From contig NC_089276.1 in assembly GCF_963678975.1 (NCBI RefSeq), positions 31,388,368 through 31,452,367 on the forward strand: 64,000 bases of DNA. Reading direction: 5' to 3'. The notes beneath the pieces are model-generated. The model was not told the DNA's origin. It ran no database searches and saw only the letters and a program-made list of their open reading frames with translations. Origin of the DNA: Dysidea avara (lineage: Eukaryota; Porifera; Demospongiae; Dictyoceratida; Dysideidae). A program made the translations under genes and the position numbers. Shown piece after piece: positions 33,231 through 46,100 of the stretch (position 1 is the first letter of the stretch; every line of letters starts with the position of its first letter).

Positions 33231-34896
33231 ATAAAAGCTGCATAAAAGCACGCTTAAGCTTTTGAAGTTGCAAATATAACACAAACGTGAAGTTTGTGCT
33301 GAGTTGATAACACGTGAGCTGACATTGTTTCAAGATGGCCTCTACTGAGCCTGTCAGTATGCAAGAATAACCGAAAAATAATGAAAGAATACGAATATTT
33401 AGAGCTGACGGTAACCAGATGCGGGCGGTGGAAGGGAAACAGAGAATTTATTTAGAGTGGCCTTACATGTCTTCTCGATTCAGAACATCACCTTAATAAA
33501 TCAGCCTGTAACCAGAAGCAGAATAAACCTACATTATAATAGTAGCTGAGCTGGAGTATCTGTATAATAATAGCGGAATCCCTCTTAAAGGGCACCCCTA
33601 AATTGTGGACAATCTCTTATAAAAGACATCTGTCTAGGTTCCAAATTAACAATAGTAGTACTTTATATATTCCTGAACTAAGGACATCTCCTTTCAAAGG
33701 ACAAAAGTAATAATGCAAAAAGACACCTGTTGGGCTGAAACAACATCTAACAGTGAAAAAATTGAGCCTATACCCTTACATGTAGCTGTTATGAAGTTGC
33801 GCTTGTCTGAAGTCATCAGGCAGGCAGGCGGGCAGGCAGGCATAATTAGTCAATAGAACATTCTTTTTAATCTTTTAGCAACTTAAAAAGTATTTAAAGA
33901 ATTTTGGACCTAACCAATACTGCCATAAAGGGATTGTGAGGCTGGTTTCAGGTCATTATTTGTTGTGAGACAGTGTAAACCTCTATCCCTAGTATACAGT
34001 GCTACTGATCGTAAGTGTGGAACATTAGCATCATTCACTGCTTTGATACAGATGATTTATTCTTTGTTCTCCCTCATTTGTTGCAATAATCTTCATAGCA
34101 TTATAATATTGCATGCTTATTGGCAGGCTGAGCCGTAAAAGTACATTAGATAGGTAGTATTTATTAGCGTAAACTTTCAACTATCAGCAGTACCCAATTA
34201 CCAGTAAAATATATAGTAATTTTTAATCATTGGCATAAAGTGAGCTTTGATAATTTATTGTGTCTACAAAAGGTGAAATCAAGGTAAAAACTGCTTTGTG
34301 AACTTTTCATGTTAGTTTAATTTGTTGATATAGGCCTGTAGCAGTCACTGGTGAATGTTTAGAGATGCCATGGGGTAAAAACATGACTAGACAAGGGGGG
34401 GAAGAAAATGCAATCACGCTTAATTAACTCCATTCAAGTTTTATCATTATTTATTGCACCAAAGAAGTGAGAGCAGTGGAAAGGCCTGTCATGCATTGAT
34501 GCCATTATAAGGCCAGGCAAAAGAGGACAAGCAGTAAAATCGATTAGGTTCTTAGACAGGCACTGAAAGATTAAATTCATACACCAGGTTGTTCACAGTG
34601 GGCCATGCAAGCCCTCTTTATCACATACTGAAGAGGCTAAACTGGCAAACAATAATATTTGTGAATAATGCAGTGGTTTTCTAGTGCACTATCAGTATGC
34701 ACATGCCATATAAGCAATGGTCCAGTCTACTAAAGATGATGATGACAGAGAATTGTCTGGCAGATCAGTTTTTCTTTTTATGTTATATATTGAGTCCTTC
34801 CACTGTCTCTTTGAGGTACAAGATACAACACTATGGACATGTCTGCTCTTGATAACCAGTGACTTATAATTATACATGTTAATGTGTAATCCATTA
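33231..34896. other. Intergenic DNA with a dispersed repeat
   Basis: No gene recognised. Segment 33745-33985 resembles 38480-38755: both contain GTGAAAAAAT(T/C)(G/A)AGCC, a GAAG-CATCAG stretch and a short microsatellite, (CAGG)n at 33817-33841 here and (TCAG/TTAG)n there. This looks like the 3' part of one retroelement family (low certainty). Confidence 0.45.
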
Positions 34897-35137
34897 CAGT
34901 GGAACCTCAGTTATCCGGACCCCATGGGCATTTATCCGGATTCTTGGTTAATCGAACTACAGAAATGGCTGCTCTATTAGAGAAGTGACTGTTCTATTAG
35001 GGTGTTTGATAATACTAAAAAAAATATTTTAATGTTCATTATACTATTATTATACACAGTTTCAGAGATACGGACTTTTCAGACTTATGGACCACCCCTG
35101 CTGGTCCCAAGGGGTTCAGATAACTGAGGTTCCACTG
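34897..35137. mobile_element. pogo/Tigger-like MITE, 241 bp
   Basis: Ends CAGTGGAACCTCAGTTATCC and GATAACTGAGGTTCCACTG are inverted repeats, flanked by TA on both sides, as for Tc1/mariner (pogo branch). The interior holds GGCTGCTCTATTAGAG and GTGACTGTTCTATTA motifs (34967-35001). Non-coding. Confidence 0.85.
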
Positions 35138-35139
35138 TA

Positions 35140-36196
35140 TTATGCGGAATAAGAGTGACATTAATAGTAATGGAATGCTGATAACGTAAGGTGCCAATAA
35201 TTAAGAAATGAGCGCCAGTATTAATGTGCTTGTAACTAACTGTCACATTTATGCATGCGCTTGAAATTAGAGTGTTTGTACAGTGCTCCAGCAATATAAA
35301 CTTTTAAGTGATATGACAAGTTACTATGGTAATTGAGAGTTTGCGCTATAACTAATACTAATTACACTTCACAAACCAAGTACATACACCAATGCGACAG
35401 CCCCCTGGTGAGCCTATGCATGACTCTAGGTGGTGAAGGGACAATCAAAATAATTGTGATCCCAATCAACTCAATATGGTACAATAGTGACAGATATAAC
35501 ATAATAGTGGTATCGTAACTAGAGGCCACAAGTAGCTACACTGTAAGCTGCCAGTGCATCATTGGTGTTGGCAAGTGATGTGTACACACTATACATGCAT
35601 ACAAAACATACAGGAGAGAGCTATACATTATTGTAGTATTGTATGCAGCAATAACACCAAAGATGGATATTATTTAGCCATGTAGCCAATATAGCTACAG
35701 CACAGTATCAAATATAAATAAAATAAATAAATAAATAGAAGTCATCATTAGTTAAATGAAGTTCATCAGTGGTGTGGCAGTGGCACAGTGATGTGTACAT
35801 ACTACAGCATGAACAACTTGTAGGAGATACTGTACTGTTAGAGTATACAAGCCAGGTGAGCCAGACAAAGTACATAAGACAGCCAAGCCAGCCAGAATCT
35901 AGCAAGCCAGGTGAAGGCAAAATGTGCAATACAAGCAAACATTAAAACATACCATGCTGTTTCACAAACAGACAGCCCAGCCAACCAGCTAGCAAGCCAA
36001 GTGGAATGATGAAAAATATACAATATAGGTAAACAATACAAACAAATATACCGCTTTTAATCTTGTTCCTCATCTTGTGCAGATAGCATGCATATGGCTA
36101 ACTTTTCAACAAGTGTAGCCGCGGCTAGGCTAATTAGTTTTGTAGTGTGTGTTGAATGGAATGATATGGCTTTTCAATTGCCACCACAGTAAAGAG
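35140..36196. other. Unassigned intergenic DNA
   Basis: No gene recognised. At 35850-36005, two loosely repeated blocks carry GCCAAGCCAGCCAG and AGCAAGCCA(G/A)GTG words, a short imperfect tandem repeat. Confidence 0.45.
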
Positions 36197-36199
36197 TAA

Positions 36200-36520
36200 T
36201 GCACCTATCAATGTTAAGCCCCACTGCCCCCCTCCCGGGCTTACTAGGGGATTAGTGGGGGATTTTGACCTGATTTGATCTGAAACTCTGCCCCACTAGT
36301 GGGGCATTTGACCGCTCGAAATTTTAGGCGTTTGTTTTAACTTGCAAGCTAAAGGAATTGACCTGTTTCCTAAAGTACCTAACAGCCATACTACATGGAG
36401 ATTTGACCACTAGTCGTTCCCCCATGGGTGGAGAATTTGATTTTCCAAAAAGTCAAATCCCCATCATTTCCCCCACTACGCCCGGGAGGGGGTAGGTGGG
36501 GGATAACATTGATAGGTGCA
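36200..36520. mobile_element. Harbinger-like MITE, 321 bp
   Basis: Ends TGCACCTATCAATGTTA and TAACATTGATAGGTGCA are exact inverted repeats, flanked by TAA (36197-36199 and 36521-36523). A 3-bp TWA duplication is usual for PIF/Harbinger elements. The arms continue as CCCCCTCCCGGG and CCCGGGAGGGGG, giving strong foldback. Non-coding. Confidence 0.8.
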
Positions 36521-36523
36521 TAA

Positions 36524-37114
36524 GTATGATACATTTGTGCCTTTGTTCAATGGCGATTCTATCCCCAATTATTGCATATCTGTAGGCCTTGTAGTTTTCA
36601 TATACATTAATTATTTATGATGTAATTTTGACTGCATTTCTTACTATCTTTTAGTACTTGGTTGTATTATAACTTACCGCAATTCAATTGCACTTATCTG
36701 GCACATACAACGACAGCATTAACAATGAATGTCTTCTAATATAGAAATTAATTGGAACCAATGTATGAATGTTACATTAGTATTACCATATGAATATGTG
36801 AAATCAAAGGTGACATATTAACATATAACATGGCAAACATATTCATATTCATACCATTACTATGTTCTTTCATGCAAACTTTGCACATTATTGGTCATTG
36901 GTAACTTAATATCATGATTTTCATTGTGTATCATGCAAATTCAAAATCAAAACCTAAGGTTACACTCCAGTGCATGTTGGTAGTTAGCTGCGTAAATGTT
37001 CACCAATATACATATAGTAACAGTATTTACATATGTGACACATGAATATGGGTGCATTTGTAACTAAGTGCATGAAGAAACATAAATAAACATAATTATA
37101 TAAAGAAAAAAACT
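36524..37114. other. Unassigned DNA downstream of the PIDD-like gene
   Basis: AT-rich; probably includes the 3' untranslated region of the minus-strand gene ending at 37115. No separate gene seen. Confidence 0.45.
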
Positions 37115-40100
37115 TCAGGTAATGACATGTAACTCTTTAAAAATGTCTTCTGCAGCTTTTACAAGTTCAATTTTCTTGAGTCTATTTAACAACTCTGACC
37201 AAGTTTTTGGGCTAATCCCACGTCCTCTTTCTATCCAATCTATAAACACTTCTCGACAACACTTCTTTGGATCCCATAGACACTTTAATCCAATTGCACT
37301 TACTTCTGGGGAATCGAAGTACAAAGCATAGGCAACTTCTTCCCATTCTGCTTTGATTTTTGGAATCACAATTGTGACCAAGTCCCCCATTTTTGGAGCT
37401 ACGTTACAAGATACAACTCCTTATAATAAACATCAATATTAACTCACTCTTTTTTAATAATGATTCTTTTTCCTTCTGCAGAGCTGTTTCTGAAAATGGT
37501 ATTGGTGGAGGCTTTGTTGATATAGTTGGAACTGTCATGACAAACGCAAATGCATTGTATCAACAGCTAACAAAGTATAATCATAACAATTTTCACTATA
37601 GGTGAAACTTTAAAGCTCCACATAGAGAAACTACACAGAGACTAGGGATGGGGAATGTACTGGATCTCTGTTAGTAACTATGATATCAATTTTGATACTG
37701 ATGTTTTTAAATACTGCCATACCGTCTGTGCATTGTGGCTTCACTGTGCATGGGTACATTTATTCCAAGACATGTGGCAAAGTCTGTAGACAGCTGACCA
37801 AAATTAATTATGATATCAAGAGTTATGCGGCTAATTGGTATTGTATGAAAAATATAGGATAATTCTCGGTGTTCAGTACACTTGGGCAAATACAGTACAG
37901 TTATGCTGTACAGTTATGTAAGGAGTGTCATGAAAACAACCCTCTCAGACAGCTCGAATAACCACTTACATGACATTGTAAGTTACTGAAAATAACCAAA
38001 CTAATCCTAGTAGTTTGTTCTATGACTGGAAATAGGTTATATGAACACACATCTAACACTTTCATACCTCAGATCAAAGGAGCATCCCGGACTACATTCT
38101 GTATGTAGCCGGGCTACAACTGATATAGACATCAATACCAAAATCGATTGTGGGGATAGTATGGTGCCAGACATGCCGTAAAATTTATTTTGCATCTACA
38201 ACAATCAATTTCTGAAAAGTTCAGTGGCCATTATGCTTTGTCTTCAGTTCTGTTTCGCCCATTACACAGTGATATGAATAAAGAGCAGTATGAGAAGTAT
38301 TCTTGCAACCACTATGGAAAATACGGGTGATACGTGTAATAGCTATCACCACAGCCACAGGGAAGCCATATTGCGCTACTGCAAATCAACACCTTGCATT
38401 GTCAGCAAAAAATGAGGACAAAAAGGAGGAGAATGGTAAGTCCATGATGTGTGTATTGTACATACTGCAGTTGGTGAAGACATGTCTCTAGACAAAAAAT
38501 CAAATAGTGAAAAAATCAAGCCCGTAGCCTTATGCATTGTAGAGTTATGCTTGGCTGAAGGCATCAGTTAGTTAGTCAGTCAGTAGAAAATTCAGTTATA
38601 TGGGAAATTTTTAAAAACTTGTTGGAAAGATTTAGAGACATTCTGATGACATTTTTGGGCTTCGTTATGCTAGCATAACCAATACTGTTTTGAAGGAAGC
38701 TGAGGCTGTTTCTTCGGTGATTTTTGAAGGGACTGTATGACATAAATAACTCAGTGCATTCAATGATTTAGAAAATTCACACTGATGGACTGATCTTGTA
38801 AAGGCTCAGGTATGCCACTTTTTGTTAAAATGTATTGATATATAAATTTTGTTTCAAGTACATACTTACCCTGAAGGATATCAGAAATGTCATTAACTTG
38901 AAATGTTGCTCCCCACTCTTCTCCTGTAGATACTGTAATTTTTGAACTCAATGGTTCATAAGGTACATTTTTTGTACAGTAAGTCACCACAAATCGCGGT
39001 GGATAGCTACCAACACTCTCCATTTTCTCCAGGGTGTCTTTAGTGTGAGTACGGAAATTAAACTGACTATAAGATATCTGTAAATATAGAGATATGTGAA
39101 TGTAAGCCACAATACTTATTTAAATATGTACACATGTATAACTGTTTAATAAAATTTCTGCCAGGCAGAGCTACTAGACTTGCATAGAATTGAACATAAA
39201 TGTGACTGTCTCAGCAAAAACCTGACTGGTTTGCACAAGCAAAACATTTAAGGAATTCGTAAAATTATGCATGCTACAAAGAAAAGTACACTAGGTTTTA
39301 TCAGACCATTACTTGGAGAAGGAAGACTCAAATCAATTATAACTATACACCATCTTATTCACCTGTTCATGGAGAGTTTGAAAATCTTCCTAACAGTATG
39401 CATGCTACGTGCGTTTATTAAGGATATAATTACATGAAAATAACAAGGAGAAGACATCCTGACTTCCTGGTACACTCCTGTAAGTGTTCGAACGTAAATC
39501 GGATGGCTGCAGGTTCGAGGCTACCTAGGTCCAGTCATGGATTTTTTCTCCTTTCTCCAACTTTTCAAACACACTTTAAGTAGCTAAAGTCTAAGTAGCT
39601 AGAGTCTTTAAACAGGCTGTAGGACCAGGTGTCCTACAGACCTTCAGCACTTGTGCTGTAAAGCATTAATTAAAGATGCGGTAAACGTAAACAAGATTGT
39701 CGTCACTTCTTCAACTAAACAGCCTTCGTACCCATATATGCGTAAGTGATTACACTACACTTTACTAATCCGTAGTGAATATTTTAAGCCAAATTACAAT
39801 GTTGTAGATGCAAACGGAAGGTATGGCTGCAAATGTAAGTGCTTATAGTTTATTATCAGTATAGTCACTGTACAAATCAATTATCTTGCTCATCCTACTG
39901 TCTATAGCACCAGAATTCCAAAACTACTCACCACAGTAGTGATTCCACAATATGTATATCGTAATCGTGATAGAAGCATTTCATGATAATCGTGATAGCG
40001 AAAAATCTATTTCGTGATAAAAAAACACAAATTATTTAGTGAAAAGTGACTTGATATTTGTAAAATGTGAGGATATTTCTCTGGCAACATGTGGTAATGT

Positions 40101-43100
40101 ATAAAAAACAAGTGTCAACTTTGTCAAATCATTGCTATAAATTGACTGAATTATTAACATATTCAATTGATTTAATATCAAGACACACGGTAGTGTGTCG
40201 TGTGGCCCAAGAAGCCGGCACGCAACCCCGTGAGTATATTGACAGGAAGAAAGAAAACGTAATTTTCGCACCTCCGTAGCTCTGTGCTGCCTTGATGAAA
40301 CAAGACAAATTTTGCTGTGTACATTCCCTCCAACTTCAGTACTCCACATTCCAAATTTGAGCGAAATCACTTCAGGCATTCCTGAGATATGCGACTTCAA
40401 AAATTGGCTTAGTTTCTTCGTTTTTTTTCTTCTTCTTATTTTTCTTCCTCTTTTCGCACATTTACAAAAACTGCTATAAAACGCGAACGCGTTATCCGAT
40501 TGCCTTGAAATTTGGCACACAGAAGGGGGGTATAAAGGCGCATCTCGGTACCAACTTTGGCTGGAATACCATAAACAGGCAAAGAGTTATGAGCGATTAT
40601 GCACGAAAAATAACACCAATATGTTGTCACGCCTACAAGGTAAACCACGTATGGGAAGAAGCTGAAAATCGGTGGGTGAATAGGTTAACTATTGAACCTC
40701 AAACCTTTTGTGGTTTGAAAGAAATCGAGCTAAAAACCAGGAAGATACAGTGAAAAAATGAACAGTATGTAACAATTACTCAATCAAGATTAGCTAATAA
40801 AAAACGACTGCTTGCCATGCCTACCAGAAAAACCGCTTGGGGTAATGCTTTGAAAATCGCTGTACAGATGGAGTTATCATCTTAGAAAGGCTCTTCAATG
40901 GTGTAGAAGAATCAAAGTTAAAGCCACGGAGTTATAACACGAAATCCAACTTGGTGTAGCAAGTGCGAGATCGAGATACTCTAATAGAGCAGTCATCCTA
41001 ATAGAGCAGTCACCCTGAACAGAATTCAAGAGATCAGTTAGAAATAAGTAACCTGTATAGAGATCAGCTACAAACAAATCACCCTGTAGAGAGTTCAGCT
41101 ACAAACAATTCACCCTGTTCAGACATCAGTTAGAAGAAGTTTTCTTGTAGAGAGTTCAGTTACAAACAAATCACCCTGTTGAAAGATCAGCTAGAAGATG
41201 TCACCTTGTAGATAGTTCAGTTACAAAGAAACCACCATGTAGAGAATTCAGCTACAAACTAGTGACCCTGTAGATACATCAGCTAGAAGAAGTTACCTTG
41301 TAAAGAGTTCAGCTACAAAGAAACCATTCTGTAAAGAGCTCAGCTGCAAACAAATCACCTATACAGAATTCAGCTACAAACAAATCACCCTGTAGAGAGA
41401 TCAGCTAGAAGAAGTTACCTTGTAGATAGTTCAGCTACAAACAAATCATCCTGTAGAGAGATCAGCTAGAAGAAGTTACCTTGTAGATAGTTCAGCTACA
41501 AACAATTTACCCTGTACAGAGCTCAGTTAAAAGAGGTTTCCTTGTAGAGAGTTCAGCTACAGACAAATCACCCTGTAGAGAGATCAGTTAGAAGAAGTTA
41601 CCTTGTAGATCGTTCAGCTACAAACAATTCACCCTGTAAAGAGATCAGCTAGAAGAAGTTACCTTGTAGAGAGTTCAGCTACAAAGAAACCATCATGTAG
41701 AGAATTCAGCCGCAAACAAATCACGTGTAGAGAGTTCAGCTACAAACAAATCTCCCTGTAGAAAGATCAGTTAGAAGAAATCACCTTGTAGAGAGTTCAG
41801 CTTCAAAGAAACAATCATGTGAGAGTTCAGGTAAAAACAATTTACCCTGTACAGAGCTCAGTTAAAAGAGGTTTCCTTGTAGAGAGTTCAGCTACAGACA
41901 AATCACCCTGTAGAGAGATCAGTTAGAAGAAGTTACCTTGTAGATCGTTCAGCTACAAACAATTCACCCTGTAAAGAGATCAGCTAGAAGAAGTTACCTT
42001 GTAGAGAGTTCAGCTACAAAGAAACCATCATGTAGAGAATTCAGCCGCAAACAAATCACGTGTAGAGAGTTCAGCTACAAACAAATCTCCCTGTAGAAAG
42101 ATCAGTTAGAAGAAATCACCTTGTAGAGAGTTCAGCTTCAAAGAAACAATCATGTGAGAGTTCAGGTACAAACAAATTGTCCTGTAGAGAGATCAGCTAG
42201 AAGAAGTTACCTTGTAGAGAGTTCAGCTACAAAGAAACCATCATGTAGATAGTTCATGTACAAACAAATCACCCTGTAGAAAAATCAGCTATAGAAGAAA
42301 TCACCTTGTAGAGAGTTCGGCTACAAAGAAACTATCATGTAGAGAGTTCAACTACAAACAAATCACCCTGTAGAAAGATCAGCTATAGAAGAAATCACCT
42401 TGTAGAGAGTTCAGCTACAAAGAAACCATCATGTAGAGAGTTCAGCTACAAACAAATCGGCCTCTAGAGAGATCAGCTAGAAGAAATTACCTTGTAGAGA
42501 GTTCAGCTACAAAGAAACCATCATGTAGAGAGTTCAGCTGCAAACAAATCACCTGTAGAGAGTTAAGCTACAAACAAATCTCCCTGTAGAGAGATCAGCT
42601 AGAAGAAGTCACCTTGCAGGGAGTTCAGTTACAAAGAAATAAACCATGTAGAGAGTTCAGCTGCAAACAAATCACCCTGTAGAGAGTTCAGCTAGAAACA
42701 AGTCACCCTGTAGAGAGATCAGCTAAAAACAAGTCACCCTGTAGAGAGTTCAGCTAGAAGAAGTCACATTGTAGAGAGTTCAGCTACAAAGAAACTACCA
42801 CGTAGAGAGTTCAGCTGCAAACAAATCACCCTGTAGAGAACTCAGCTACAAACAAATCGCCCTGTAGAAAGATCAGCTAGAAGAAGTTACCTTGTAGGGA
42901 TTTCAGCTACAAACAAATCACCCTGTAGAGAGTTCAGCTGCAAACAAATCACCATGTAGAGAGTTCAGCTGCAAATAAATCACCCTGTAGAGAATTCAGC
43001 TACAAACAAATCACCCTGTAGAAAGATCAGCTAGAAGAAGTTACCTTGTAGAGAGTTCAGCTACAAAGAAACCACCATGTAGAGAGTTCAGCTGCAAACA

Positions 43101-46100
43101 AATCACCTGTAGAGAGTTCAGCTAGAAACAAGTCACCCTGTAGAGAGATCAGCTAAAAACAAGTCACCCTGTAGAGAGTTCAGCTAGAAGAAGTCACATT
43201 GTAGAGAGTTCAGCTACAAAGAAACTACCACGTAGAGAGTTCAGCTGCAAACAAATCACCCTGTAGAGAACTCAGCTACAAACAAATCGCCCTGTAGAAA
43301 GATCAGCTAGAAGAAGTTACCTTGTAGGGATTTCAGCTACAAATAAATCACCCTGTAGAGAGTTCAGCTACAAAGAAATCATCATGTAGAGAGTTCAGCT
43401 GCAAACAAATCATCCTGTAGAGAGTTCAGCTAGAAGAAGTCACCTTTTAGAGAGTTCAGGTACAAAACAACCACCATGTAAAGAGTTCAGCTGCAAAAAA
43501 CTCAATCACCCTGTAGAAAGATCGGCTAGAAGAAGTTACCTTGTAGAGAGTTCAGCTACAAAGAAACCACCATGTAGAGAGTTCAACTGCAAACAAATCA
43601 CCTGAAGAGAGTTCAGCTAGAAACAAGTCACCCTGTAGAGAGTTCAGCTAGAAGAAGTCACATTGTAGAGAGTTCAGCTACAATGAAACTTCCATGTAGA
43701 GAGTTCAGCTGCAAACAAATCACCCTGTAGAGAACTCAGCTACAAACAAATATGCAGTGTAAAAAGATCAGCTAGAAGAAGTTACCTTGTAGAGAGTTCA
43801 GCTACAACGAAACCACCATGTAGAGAGTTCAGCTACAAACAAATCACCTGTAGAGAGTTCAGCTAGAAACAAGTCACCCTGTAGAGAGATCAGCTAGAAA
43901 CAAGTCACCTTGTAGAGAGTTCAGCTAGAAGAAGTCACATTGTAGAGAGTTCAGCTACAAAGAAACTACCATGTAGAGAGTTCAGCTGCAAACAAATCAC
44001 CCAGTAGAAAGTTCAACTATGAACAGATCACCCTGTTGAGAGTTCAGTTAGAAACAAGGAATCCTGTAGAGAGATCACCTAGAAGTATTGCCTTGTAGAG
44101 AGTTCAGCTACAAACAAATCACCTGTAGAGAGTTCAGCTACAAACAAATCACCCTGTAGAGAGATCAGCTAGAAGAAGTCACCTTGTAGAGAGTTCAGCT
44201 ATAAAAAAAACCACCATGTAGAGAGTTCAGCTGCAAACAAATCACCCTGTAGAGAACTCAGCTACAAACAAATATGCAGTGTAAAAAGATCAGCTAGAAG
44301 AAGTTACCTTGTAGAGAGTTCAGCTACAACGAAACCACCATGTAGAGAGTTCAGCTACAAACAAATCACCTGTAGAGAGTTCAGCTAGAAACAAGTCACC
44401 CTGTAGAGAGATCAGCTAGAAACAAGTCACCTTGTAGAGAGTTCAGCTAGAAGAAGTCACATTGTAGAGAGTTCAGCTACAAAGAAACTACCATGTAGAG
44501 AGTTCAGCTGCAAACAAATCACCCAGTAGAAAGTTCAACTATGAACAGATCACCCTGTTGAGAGTTCAGTTAGAAACAAGGAATCCTGTAGAGAGATCAC
44601 CTAGAAGTATTGCCTTGTAGAGAGTTCAGCTACAAACAAATCACCTGTAGAGAGTTCAGCTACAAACAAATCACCCTGTAGAAAGATCAGCTAGAAGAAA
44701 TTACCTTGTAGAGAGTTCAGCTACAAAGAAACCACCATGTAGAGAGTTCAGCTGCAAAGAAATCACCCTGTATAAAATTCTGCAAGAAACAAATTGTCCT
44801 GTAGAAAGATCAGTTAGAAGAAGTTACCTTTTAGAGAGTTCAGCTACAAAGAAACCATTCTGTAAAGAGCTCAGCTGCAAACAAATCACCTATACAGAAT
44901 TCAGCTACAAACACATCACCCTGTAGAGAGATCAGCTAGAAGAAGTTACCTTGTAGATCGTTCAGCTACAAACAATTCACCCTGTAGAGAGAGCAATTAG
45001 AAGAAGTCACCTTGTAGAGTGTTCAGTTACAAAGAAACCACCATGGAGATTTCTGTAATCAATATAATATTATGTGACCGGATTTGCGAAAAGGGGTCTT
45101 CCACACACATCCAATTCCGTAAACGTTGGAGACCATACCTCAGTGTTCAAGTAACATAATAACCTGAAAATTTCACCATGTATTCAGCTATAGTGGTGCT
45201 CACCACTGTCCAAATTTCAAGGCAATAGCTCTTTCCAATCTGAAGTTATCAATTGTCAAAGTTGGCAAATTGGATGTGTGTGGAAGACCCCTTTTCGCAA
45301 ATCCGGTCACATATGTATTATATATATAATTTGTACATTTACTGATAAAATATTTAAAGTACATCTACTTCATCTTTTCTTCTTCCTGTAGTAAAAAAAA
45401 AAACATAGGTTAAAAAAATCCCAAAGCTGGCCATAGGCCGGCTTTGGGGTATACAAATACAAAAAGAAATGAAATCTAATCCAAAACAGCCAAGCTGTAA
45501 AAAAAGTGTGTGGCCCTCAGAAAGGCTATGGTGAAAAAAGATGTGAAATCCAAGGTGGCGGCCAAGAAATGGCTGAGATGGTAGGTTAATGGTAAAAATT
45601 TTAATAATGACAATTTAGGTAAATTTTGTGAAGCGGCACAAAAATTCACCTGAATTGTCGTAATTAAAATTTTTACCATTAACCTACCATCACAGCCATT
45701 TCTTGGCCGCCACCTTGGATTTCACATCTTTTTTCACCATAGCCTTTCTGAGGGCCGCACACTTTTTTTACAGCTTGGCTGTTTTGGATTAGATAATATT
45801 ATCATGACTATTGTGACATAAGTCCCATGATATCGTGATTATCGTGATATTAAATTTTTATATCGTGGTATTACTACACCACAGAAGGCTGAAACTTTGG
45901 TGATCCATTTCTTGGACACCACAGATAATGCTGAGAGAATTAAAACACTTTTTGAAAGTTGTGCAAAAAATTTCAAGTTTATGCTGAGATGGTTACAATA
46001 GAAAATGAAATCAATAGAATCTGTAGCATGTATTACTAAGGTTTAGTTCAACATCTCAATGCATAAAGGGTATGACCTGAGTTTATGGAATATATCATCC

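Larger units (their letters stand above)
40177..45794 (+). mobile_element. Composite satellite element, copy 1 (5.6 kb)
   Basis: Modules in order: leading terminus ATCAAGACACACGGTAGTGT with mini-hairpin (40177); a conserved non-coding block of about 620 bp plus 170 bp more (to 40960); the motif GATCGAGATACTCTAATAGA with AGCAGTCA copies (40967-41016); a 31-bp minisatellite (41020-45055); a separate MITE (45071-45313); the CAAAGC hairpin (45422-45446); the long palindrome (45473-45794). The same module order occurs in reverse at 50342-54127. No protein-coding region was found. Helitron/Helentron-type elements can carry central tandem repeats and terminal hairpins, but no diagnostic 3' CTRR end was established, so the class is open. 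Confidence 0.75.

Noticed and set aside
37393-37605. Plus-strand exon near CTGCAG at 37480
   Set aside because: The acceptor-like site and 40-codon frame are suggestive, but no partner exon or family was recognised; it overlaps the start of the minus-strand Death-domain exon region.
39455-39560. Functional tRNA gene
   Set aside because: A B-box-like sequence exists but no cloverleaf could be drawn; a SINE-like origin fits better.
41020-45055. CRISPR-like regular repeats
   Set aside because: The 31-bp units are directly tandem with no unique spacers, and the context is animal DNA; it is a minisatellite.
40177-45794. Firm call of Helitron for the composite element
   Set aside because: The leading TC after A and the hairpins fit, but no CTRR 3' end, A-T target site or Rep-helicase relative was shown.
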